A stretch of 5,190 nt of DNA from Prevotellaceae bacterium. GTDB lineage: Bacteria > Bacteroidota > Bacteroidia > Bacteroidales > UBA932. The translations under genes and the position numbers were made by a program. The notes below the pieces were generated by a model, which did no database searches, was not told the origin of the DNA, and saw only the letters and a list, made by a program, of their open reading frames with translations. This document shows, in pieces, positions 1-5,190 of the stretch (positions are counted from its first letter, which is position 1; the number at the start of each line of letters is the position of its first letter). The stretch spans positions 1-5,190 of the forward strand of contig JAIRKV010000061.1 of NCBI GenBank assembly GCA_031259935.1. The letters run 5' to 3'.

Positions 1-1287
1 AGCGGAACAACAAAAAATATTTGCGAAGAATATAACAAAAGTAAAAACGTAAACGAATTTCAAGGTTATGATAAATATCCCGTATGGTCGCCCGATGACA
101 ACAAAATTGCTTTTCGCAGTATGCGCCGTCCGGGCAACGAAAGCGACAAGGAAAGGCTGTTTGTGTGGAACAGCGAAGACAATTCGATGACATACCTTAC
201 GCCATCATTCGATTACAACGCAACAAACATTGTCTGGGATGGAAACGACCTGATTTATTTTATAGCGCCTGTCGAAGCAACGTATCAGATATGCCGCGTG
301 AACCGTAACACTAAACAGGTCGAAATACTTACATCAGGCGACCACGATATAAATCATTTTACCAAAAAAGATGATATAATCATTGCCGAAATAACAAAAC
401 AGACAATGGCAACCGAAATTTTCAAAATAAATATCAACGATAATGCAAATATTTCGCAAATCAGTTTTATAAACAAAAATATTTACGACAACATACAAAT
501 GGGCGAAGTTCAAAAGCGCATGGTAAAAACTTCCGATGGCAAGCAAATGCTGACCTGGGTTGTGTTTCCGCCGAATTTTGATGCAACAAAAAAATATCCT
601 ACACTGCTCTACTGCGAAGGAGGCCCGCAAAGCGTTATCAGCCAGTTTTGGAGTTATCGCTGGAATTTTCAGTTGATGGCAGCACATGGTTACATTATTG
701 TTGCGCCCAATCGAAGAGGCACGCAGTCGTTCGGACAGGAATGGCTGGATCAGATTTCGGGCGACTACAGCGGACAGAATATCCGCGACTATCTGAGCGC
801 CATTGACGACGTTGCCAAAGAACCGTGGTGCGACAATACGCGTCTGGGCTGCGTTGGCGCAAGCTACGGCGGATATTCGGTTTTCTTCCTTGCCTGCAAT
901 CATAACAAACGCTTCAAGGCTTTCATTGCACATTGCGGAATATTCAACTTTGAAAGCATGTACGGACATACCGAAGAATTGTGGTTTACAAACAACGACT
1001 ACGGCGGACCGTACTGGAGCGAAAATCCAGTTGCAAAACGCTCGTATGCAAATTCGCCTCACAAATTTGTTAAAAAATGGGATGCTCCAATATTGATAAT
1101 TACAGGATTAAACGATTTTCGCATTCCATATACTCAAAGTCTGGAAGCCTTTACGGCAGCGCGGCTTTGCGGCGTTGATGCACGTTTGATGGTTTTCGAA
1201 AATGAAGCCCATCAGGTTTTCAAACCTCAAAACAATCTGGTTTGGAATCGCGAATTTTTCGGCTGGCTTGATAAATATCTGAAATAA
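1..1287 (+). CDS. S9 family (prolyl oligopeptidase-type) serine peptidase, 5'-truncated
   Basis: The frame is open from base 1, so the 428 visible residues are the C-terminal part of a longer protein; S9 enzymes of this type are usually about 650-700 residues, so roughly 250 are missing. The ATG at 121 is internal: the codons before it encode a WD40-like propeller strand (YPVWSPDDNKIAF, residues 26-38). Propeller sequence continues to about residue 170, then the alpha/beta-hydrolase domain follows: EGGPQ (206-210), nucleophile elbow GASYGGYS with Ser288, Asp372 in GLNDFRIP, and His404 in ENEAHQVF. The triad is complete and correctly ordered. Family members cleave short peptides after Pro, Ala or hydrophobic residues, usually in the periplasm as dipeptidyl or oligopeptidyl peptidases. 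The catalytic domain resembles Bacteroidales DPP5-like enzymes from memory, but substrate specificity cannot be read here. A terminator 26 bp after the stop suggests it ends its transcript. The family call is very secure; the subfamily is tentative. Confidence 0.96.
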   Translation, partial: SGTTKNICEEYNKSKNVNEFQGYDKYPVWSPDDNKIAFRSMRRPGNESDKERLFVWNSEDNSMTYLTPSFDYNATNIVWDGNDLIYFIAPVEATYQICRVNRNTKQVEILTSGDHDINHFTKKDDIIIAEITKQTMATEIFKININDNANISQISFINKNIYDNIQMGEVQKRMVKTSDGKQMLTWVVFPPNFDATKKYPTLLYCEGGPQSVISQFWSYRWNFQLMAAHGYIIVAPNRRGTQSFGQEWLDQISGDYSGQNIRDYLSAIDDVAKEPWCDNTRLGCVGASYGGYSVFFLACNHNKRFKAFIAHCGIFNFESMYGHTEELWFTNNDYGGPYWSENPVAKRSYANSPHKFVKKWDAPILIITGLNDFRIPYTQSLEAFTAARLCGVDARLMVFENEAHQVFKPQNNLVWNREFFGWLDKYLK

Positions 1288-1312
1288 TCGTTTCAACACA
1301 AACCAAACCAAC

Positions 1313-1371
1313 ACAGGAGTTGAAAATCACAGTTCAAAATTGCAACGCTGATTTTCTGCTCCTGTTTTTTT
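1313..1371 (+). terminator. Intrinsic terminator of the S9 peptidase gene
   Basis: ACAGGAG (1313-1319) pairs with CTCCTGT (1359-1365), and inside it GAAAATCA (1322-1329) pairs with TGATTTTC (1349-1356). The two helices are separated by a two-base internal mismatch containing one possible G-U pair. The stem is followed by seven T residues (1365-1371). The position, 26 bp past the stop codon, and the long stem with T tract are typical of Rho-independent termination. Confidence 0.85.
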
Positions 1372-1547
1372 GCGGATATAATAATTCAACCTGCTTTTTT
1401 GTTTTATAATGACACATAAAGCAAACCGGAAACAAATGAAAAATAAGGTAATAAGGTTGAAGATGTGTGTGTTATCTTTTGTTCTACTCAGGTTGTTGTG
1501 TTTTTGGAATAAGGTAGAAATAAGTTTTTGTGCTTTGCTATTTCATT

Positions 1548-1606
1548 CTTCGCAATGACGTGCTTATTTAAATCTTTAAATTTTTAAATCGCTTCGCAAT
1601 GACGTG
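1548..1606. repeat. Two copies of a CGTCATTGCGAAG-type short intergenic repeat
   Basis: The 15-mer CTTCGCAATGACGTG occurs perfectly at 1548-1562 and 1592-1606, in the same orientation and 44 bp apart. The first copy is preceded by TTTGCTATTTCATT, so the unit reads like the end of the TTGCTTCGTTCCTCGCAATGACG element that I recall as a common dispersed intergenic repeat in many bacterial genomes. The spacer is almost pure A/T with recurring TTTAAAT-like blocks. No terminal inverted repeats or transposase accompany the copies. The duplication is seen directly; membership of a dispersed family is inference from memory. Confidence 0.6.
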
Positions 1607-1784
1607 GTGCTTGCTTTTATGTCAAAACAAAACTAACAGAAATAATATCTTATCATTATTGTTTTTTATTCGTAAGGAACGACTGTATGCAAAAATAATC
1701 AATGAGCGGATAATGACAATATTGTCTGCTTTCTTATTTTTTTATCGGACAACAGTGATAAAAAATCATAATTACACCCGAAAA

Positions 1785-1815
1785 TTGGTATATTAATTAT
1801 TAATTTGTTTCTTTG
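1785..1815 (+). promoter_or_regulatory. Possible Bacteroidetes-type promoter for the YiiX-like gene
   Basis: A TTG at 1785-1787 lies 20 bp upstream of TTTCTTTG (1808-1815), which matches the Bacteroidetes -7 consensus TAnnTTTG except for T in place of A. A start of transcription near 1822 would leave a leader of only about 14 bases before the ATG at 1836. In such AT-rich DNA this match may be chance. Confidence 0.25.
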
Positions 1816-1835
1816 TGAAAAATATTATAATTGAC

Positions 1836-2471
1836 ATGAAAAAAATAATATTAACAATAAGTTTATTTGTTTGTACAACAAGTATTTTTGCACAGTTTAG
1901 TTTGAAATCGGGCGATTTGCTGTTTCAGACAGGAAAAAGCACAACATTGAGCGATGCCATTGCTCAGGTAACATCAGGAGCCGACAGCGTTAATTATACT
2001 CATGTAGGCATTGTTTCGGTAGAAAATGACGAAATTTATGTAATCGAAGCCACAGCGCCCAAAGTGCGCAAAGTAATTCTCGATACTTTTCTGAACAGTT
2101 CGCGCAAAATCGATGGTAAACCCATAGTCGCTGTCGGAAGATTACAAAGCAAATATTTTGATATTATTCCGCAAGCCATAAAAAATGCGGAATCTTATTT
2201 AGGCAAACCTTACGATTACGTTTATTCGCCCGATAATGACGAATATTATTGCAGCGAACTGGTGTATCTTGCTTTCAAAAACAAAAAAGGCAAACCTGTA
2301 TTCAAAGCAAAAAAAATGACTTTTTGCGACGACAACGGAAATATGACAGCGGCATGGATTCAACATTTTGCAAAATACAAAGCGCCTGTTCCCGAAGGGC
2401 GTAAAGGAACAAATCCGGGCGACATGTCGAAATCAAAGGAAATAACAATTCTTTACAGATATTTTGATTAA
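1836..2471 (+). CDS. Exported YiiX/YaeF-like permuted papain-fold cysteine hydrolase (NlpC/P60 superfamily)
   Basis: The product is 211 residues. I chose the ATG at 1836 over the in-frame GTG at 1815 because it begins directly with a signal peptide: MKK, a hydrophobic core (ILTISLFVCTTSIF), then an AQ cleavage region near residues 19-20. The mature part starts with KSGDLLFQTG, the conserved Gly-Asp entry of this family. Candidate catalytic residues are His56 in YTHVGIV, Glu71 in VIEATAP and Cys139 in YYCSELVYLAF. The His-before-Cys order is that of the circularly permuted papain-like group (YiiX/YaeF, PF05708-type), the reverse of canonical NlpC/P60 enzymes. Known relatives are amidase- or peptidase-like hydrolases, with cell-wall peptides or acyl-amide bonds as suspected substrates; the substrate here is unknown. 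The length is normal for the family. It is monocistronic by context: a long gap upstream and a terminator at its stop codon. The protein is probably periplasmic; no lipobox Cys follows the signal peptide. Confidence 0.88.
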   Translation: MKKIILTISLFVCTTSIFAQFSLKSGDLLFQTGKSTTLSDAIAQVTSGADSVNYTHVGIVSVENDEIYVIEATAPKVRKVILDTFLNSSRKIDGKPIVAVGRLQSKYFDIIPQAIKNAESYLGKPYDYVYSPDNDEYYCSELVYLAFKNKKGKPVFKAKKMTFCDDNGNMTAAWIQHFAKYKAPVPEGRKGTNPGDMSKSKEITILYRYFD

Positions 2472-2501
2472 AAAAAGACGGCATTTTAACCGTCTTTTTT
2501 T
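2471..2501. terminator. Bidirectional terminator between convergent genes
   Basis: AAAAAAGACGG (2471-2481) pairs perfectly with CCGTCTTTTTT (2490-2500) around the 8-base loop CATTTTAA. The A-rich left arm and T-rich right arm provide a T tract on both strands. It begins at the stop codon of the plus-strand YiiX-like gene and lies 12 bp beyond the stop of the minus-strand gene, so one hairpin can end both transcripts. Confidence 0.9.
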
Positions 2502-2512
2502 ACACAAACTGT

Positions 2513-3046
2513 TTACTGTTCCGTTTTTAACGGCGGACTTTTTTTGTCAAACCGCTGTTTGTCGTGAGTGAAATCCAACGATTTTTTGATAAAATGACGG
2601 TGCGAACTGTCGGAATCTGCAAACCGTTTTTCTTTCATCCTTTTGGCATCGCCTGTTTTTATTATGGCTTTTGCCTGTTTTGCCGTCAAAAACTTGCGAA
2701 ATTCGCCGTAATATTTTTCGCGAATATCAACCGTTTTACGGGTTCGCTCGAAACTGTTCCGCACATTTTTATCAATATCCGAATCACTCGTAATGTTATC
2801 ATCACTGAGTTTTTTGAAATCAACATTTTCGCTTAACTCTTTCAGATAATTCTTATAAACAGGTGTAAATTTTGCAGCAGCAGCATCGTCAAGCATAAGT
2901 TTGTCAGCCACTGTTTTGCATTTTTTCTCAATAATTTCCTCCTTATCAGGCTTTTCGCCATGTTTTCTGTTTTTTTCAACTTTTTGCTGTGCCGCAGCCG
3001 AAAAACATAAGGCAGTACTCAATACAAAAATTAATAATTTTTTCAT
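2513..3046 (-). CDS. Exported small charged protein, Spy/CpxP-like (LTxxQ type)
   Basis: The product is 177 residues. A signal peptide (MKKLLIFVLSTALCFSAAAQ, residues 1-20) is followed by a Lys/Glu/Asp-rich, mostly helical mature protein without membrane segments. Residues about 44-72 (ADKLMLDDAAAAKFTPVY onward) and 107-130 (IREKYYGEFRKFLTAKQA) look like the two helical repeats of Spy/CpxP-like proteins; LTAKQ at 120-124 fits the LTxxQ motif, while the first repeat has LDDAAA in the equivalent place. Family members in Proteobacteria are periplasmic ATP-independent chaperones or envelope-stress sensors. Similar Bacteroidetes proteins are common but mostly uncharacterised, so chaperone activity is inferred. 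The C-terminal tail (about 131-177) is strongly basic with three His and is probably disordered. The start at 3046 gives a perfect signal peptide. No clear ribosome binding site is seen, as is usual in this phylum. It is convergent with the YiiX-like gene and divergent from the transporter, hence transcribed alone within the window. Confidence 0.75.
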   Translation of the reverse strand: MKKLLIFVLSTALCFSAAAQQKVEKNRKHGEKPDKEEIIEKKCKTVADKLMLDDAAAAKFTPVYKNYLKELSENVDFKKLSDDNITSDSDIDKNVRNSFERTRKTVDIREKYYGEFRKFLTAKQAKAIIKTGDAKRMKEKRFADSDSSHRHFIKKSLDFTHDKQRFDKKSPPLKTEQ

Positions 3047-3084
3047 AACACAATCTACTTTAATGTTAATAATTTAATTCGTTT

Positions 3085-3114
3085 ACATTATATTTGATAA
3101 GGTAAAATCAAAAA
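3085..3114 (-). promoter_or_regulatory. Possible promoter for the Spy/CpxP-like gene
   Basis: Read on the minus strand, TTTTTG (3114-3109) is followed after 16 bases by TATAATGT (3092-3085), 38 bases before the ATG. It resembles a -35/-10 pair but does not match the Bacteroidetes TAnnTTTG box well, so it is only a candidate. Confidence 0.2.
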
Positions 3115-3202
3115 GGTTTAAAATCGGAACAGAATTAGCGATTACCTGATATACTGTTATAAAATGAAGTATAAATCTTAAAATTCAGTTCGAAATGTTT
3201 CC

Positions 3203-3222
3203 TGTCGGTTCCCGACCAACCG
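3203..3222. promoter_or_regulatory. Overlapping small hairpins in the divergent intergenic region
   Basis: GTCGG (3204-3208) and CCGAC (3212-3216) form a perfect 5-bp stem with a 3-base loop. The overlapping CGGTT (3206-3210) and AACCG (3218-3222) form a second perfect 5-bp stem, and the two cannot exist together. The sequence TGTCGGTT at 3203-3210 recurs at 3255-3262, inside the candidate promoter of the transporter. This could be an operator with a second half-copy or simply a chance palindrome. Confidence 0.3.
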
Positions 3223-3253
3223 TAAAAATGATGTAATAAAAAACAGCATAAAA

Positions 3254-3283
3254 TTGTCGGTTGATATTTTTTTTATAATTTAG
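3254..3283 (+). promoter_or_regulatory. Candidate Bacteroidetes-type promoter of the OPT transporter gene
   Basis: TTG at 3254-3256 is followed after 19 bases by TAATTTAG (3276-3283), a one-mismatch version of the Bacteroidetes -7 box TAnnTTTG. The spacing fits the -33/-7 arrangement known in this phylum. Transcription starting near 3290 would give a leader of about 15 bases. Confidence 0.4.
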
Positions 3284-3304
3284 CATTTTAAAACACTTAT
3301 TAAT

Positions 3305-5190
3305 ATGGAAAATAACGAAGAAAAAATTATCGGACTGCCCGATAACGCATTTACGGAACTCAAACAGGATGAAGAATATAAACCTGTTATGCCGTCAAAC
3401 AAAAGATTTCCCGAAGCAAACACGTGGTCTGTGTTATGGGGACTTTTAATGGTTGCTCTGTTTTCAGCTGCAGCAGCCTATCTTGGATTGAAAGTAGGAC
3501 AGGTTTTTGAGGCTGCAATTCCCATTGCTATCATTGCCGTAGGACTTTCTACGGTAGCAAAACGCAAAAACGCTCTTGGCGAAAACGTAATTATACAATC
3601 GATAGGTTCAAGTTCGGGAGTTATTGTTGCGGGCGCAATTTTCACGCTGCCTGCCATATATATACTTCAGGCAAAATATCCTGAAATGTCGGTTTCATTT
3701 GTACAAATATTAATGAGTTCGATGCTGGGCGGGATTCTGGGAATATTGTTTTTGATACCTTTTCGCAAATATTTTGTTAAGGAGATGCACGGTAAATATC
3801 CTTTTCCCGAAGCCACCGCAACAACGCAGGTGCTTGTGTCGGGCGAAAAAGGCGGCTCGCAGGCAAAATTGCTTGTAATAGCAGGAATTGTCGGCGGTCT
3901 TTACGATTTTGTTATTGCAACATTCGGAATATGGACAGAAACATTCAAAAGCACCGTTTGCGCATTGGGACAGACAGTTGCAGATAAAACAAAACTGTTT
4001 TTCGGAATAAACACAGGCGCAGCAGTTCTCGGACTCGGATATATTGTAGGATTAAAATATGCCGCAATTATATGCTTCGGTTCGTTTCTGGCATGGTTTG
4101 TAATTATTCCGCTTTTACCGCTGCTTGGCGATGCAACTTTGCAAATGTTAAATCCGGCAATCGGCGATGCCGTAAAAAATATGTCGCCCGAAACAATATT
4201 CGTATCTTATGCTCGCCATATCGGTATAGGCGGAATTGCAACGGCAGGAATTATCGGCATAATAAAATCGTGGAAAATAATAAAAGGTGCAATAGGTTTG
4301 GTTTCAAATGAAATGAAAAACAAATCGAAAAATACAAATAAGGAAATTACGCGCACACAGCGCGATTTGCCAATGAAAATTGTTGCTTTCGGTTTGATAT
4401 TTACTTTGCTTGTTGTTTTTGCATTCTTCTTCTTTGGAGTTATGGATTTCAATTTGATTCATGCAGTTATAGGCGTTCTGGTTGTCGGAATTATAGCATT
4501 CCTTTTTACAACCGTTGCTGCAAACGCAATAGCAATAGTAGGGTCAAATCCCGTTTCGGGAATGACGCTAATGACGCTGATACTTTCGTCTGTAATTATG
4601 GTAGCCGCAGGATTAAAAGGCTCAACAGGAATAGTGGCTTCGCTGATAATGGGCGGAGTTGTCTGTACGGCATTATCGATGGCAGGCGGCTTTATTACCG
4701 ATTTGAAAATAGGATACTGGCTGGGTTCAACTCCGGCGACACAGCAAAAATGGAAATTTTTGGGAACTTTGGTTGCTGCGGTAACTGTTGGCGGAGTTAT
4801 GATAATTCTTAACGACACTTACGGATTTACAGGCAAAGATGCTTTGGCAGCGCCTCAGGCAAATGCAATGGCAGCCGTTATCGATCCGCTGATGTCGGGG
4901 ACAGGCGCTCCGTGGATACTTTACGGCATTGGCGCTGTGATTGCAATAATTCTTAATTTTTGCAGAATTCCCGCTTTGGCATTCGCTCTCGGAATGTTTA
5001 TACCGTTAACACTGAATGTTCCGCTTTTGGTTGGCGGAGCAATAAGCTGGTTTGTTACTACGCGCAGCAAAAAACCTGAAATAAATAAACAGCGCGGCGA
5101 AAAAGGAACATTGCTTGCATCAGGATTTATTGCCGGCGGCGCATTAATGGGCGTTGTGAGCGCCGCATTACGTTTCGGCAATATTGATTT
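3305..5190 (+). CDS. OPT family oligopeptide transporter, 3'-truncated
   Basis: The frame is open from ATG 3305 to the window edge, giving 628 residues plus two bases and no stop; an in-frame TAG at 3281 and the absence of another start between support this ATG. Prokaryotic OPT proteins are about 650-680 residues, so only the C-terminus should be missing. The first 40 residues are hydrophilic and cytoplasmic-looking; from Trp41 on there are many hydrophobic segments (for example about 41-60, 71-85, 104-121, 135-152, 188-207, 236-273, 307-320, 357-378, 386-412, 424-436, 442-460, 485-501, 537-551, 558-580 and 602-621). Family signatures include the KYPFPEA motif (164-170), SNPVSGMT (414-421) and GFITDLKIGYWLG (462-474). 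A polar Lys-rich loop lies at about 334-352. OPT proteins import oligopeptides, or metal chelates in some subgroups, by cation symport across the inner membrane; the Bacteroidetes setting favours peptides, but this is inferred. No frameshift is seen. The short AT-rich leader has no Shine-Dalgarno sequence. Confidence 0.95.
   Translation, partial: MENNEEKIIGLPDNAFTELKQDEEYKPVMPSNKRFPEANTWSVLWGLLMVALFSAAAAYLGLKVGQVFEAAIPIAIIAVGLSTVAKRKNALGENVIIQSIGSSSGVIVAGAIFTLPAIYILQAKYPEMSVSFVQILMSSMLGGILGILFLIPFRKYFVKEMHGKYPFPEATATTQVLVSGEKGGSQAKLLVIAGIVGGLYDFVIATFGIWTETFKSTVCALGQTVADKTKLFFGINTGAAVLGLGYIVGLKYAAIICFGSFLAWFVIIPLLPLLGDATLQMLNPAIGDAVKNMSPETIFVSYARHIGIGGIATAGIIGIIKSWKIIKGAIGLVSNEMKNKSKNTNKEITRTQRDLPMKIVAFGLIFTLLVVFAFFFFGVMDFNLIHAVIGVLVVGIIAFLFTTVAANAIAIVGSNPVSGMTLMTLILSSVIMVAAGLKGSTGIVASLIMGGVVCTALSMAGGFITDLKIGYWLGSTPATQQKWKFLGTLVAAVTVGGVMIILNDTYGFTGKDALAAPQANAMAAVIDPLMSGTGAPWILYGIGAVIAIILNFCRIPALAFALGMFIPLTLNVPLLVGGAISWFVTTRSKKPEINKQRGEKGTLLASGFIAGGALMGVVSAALRFGNID

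Larger units (their letters stand above)
1372..1835. other. Gene-free AT-rich intergenic stretch
   Basis: No credible coding sequence is visible in these 464 bases on either strand. The only sizeable open frame (1599-1796, plus) encodes a 65-residue product with no recognisable domain, and its start lies inside a repeat copy. The stretch holds the 15-bp repeat pair at 1548-1606, a possible weak promoter for the downstream gene at 1785-1815, and a few short chance-level repeats such as AATAAGGTA near 1442 and 1508. It could be decayed DNA or the remnant of a repeat insertion. Confidence 0.6.

Noticed and set aside
334..1062. Long open frame (242 residues) on the minus strand inside the S9 peptidase gene
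   Set aside because: It lies entirely antisense to a gene with clear catalytic motifs and encodes a Cys/Ile/Val-rich product without recognisable domains; it is a shadow of the real frame.
1387..1495. Inverted repeat CAACCTG / CAGGTTG about 100 bp apart
   Set aside because: Seven bases at that distance are expected by chance, and no transposase or target duplication supports a mobile element.
1442..1516. Short direct repeat AATAAGGTA
   Set aside because: Only two exact copies of nine A/T-rich bases with irregular spacing; not distinguishable from chance and not a CRISPR-like array.
1599..1796. Plus-strand open frame of 65 residues in the intergenic region
   Set aside because: Its start lies within the repeat copy, the composition is that of translated AT-rich noncoding DNA, and no ribosome binding site or domain is seen.
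2564..2836. Plus-strand open frame opposite the Spy/CpxP-like gene
   Set aside because: The minus-strand frame has a signal peptide and family motif; the opposite frame is Phe-rich, as expected from the complement of Lys-rich codons.
4072..5181. Several open frames, one plus strand and three minus strand, within the right-hand part of the transporter gene
   Set aside because: All overlap the continuous OPT reading frame; the minus-strand products are Ile/Pro/Ala/Thr-rich, as expected from antisense of membrane-protein codons.

Overview
The window looks like an ordinary chromosomal segment from a Bacteroidetes (probably Bacteroidales-type) bacterium. This rests on AT-rich intergenic DNA, start codons without a clear Shine-Dalgarno sequence, exported proteins with short Lys-rich signal peptides ending in Ala-Gln, a possible TAnnTTTG-type promoter, and an S9 peptidase closely resembling those of Bacteroidales. 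The species cannot be named from this sequence.

Layout, left to right. (1) Bases 1-1287, plus strand: the C-terminal part of a prolyl-oligopeptidase (S9) family peptidase, with the end of its beta-propeller and a complete alpha/beta-hydrolase domain with Ser-Asp-His triad; its start lies outside the window. A strong intrinsic terminator follows. (2) Bases 1372-1835: an AT-rich gene-free stretch carrying two copies of a 15-bp repeat of the CGTCATTGCGAAG type. (3) Bases 1836-2471, plus strand: an exported YiiX/YaeF-like permuted papain-fold cysteine hydrolase. (4) Bases 2471-2501: a terminator shared with the next, convergent gene. (5) Bases 2513-3046, minus strand: a small exported, highly charged protein of Spy/CpxP (LTxxQ) type. 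(6) A 258-bp divergent intergenic region with a candidate promoter and two mutually exclusive small hairpins. (7) Bases 3305-5190, plus strand: an OPT-family oligopeptide transporter, nearly complete, running off the right edge.

The genes do not form one operon: terminators follow the first gene and sit between the second and third, and the third faces the other way. Functionally there is a loose theme of envelope and peptide handling (exported dipeptidyl/oligopeptidyl peptidase, exported NlpC/P60-like hydrolase, periplasmic chaperone-like protein, oligopeptide uptake). I found no mobile element, CRISPR array, RNA gene or convincing previously undescribed system. The items most worth checking are the short repeats in the first intergenic region and the alternative hairpins upstream of the transporter.
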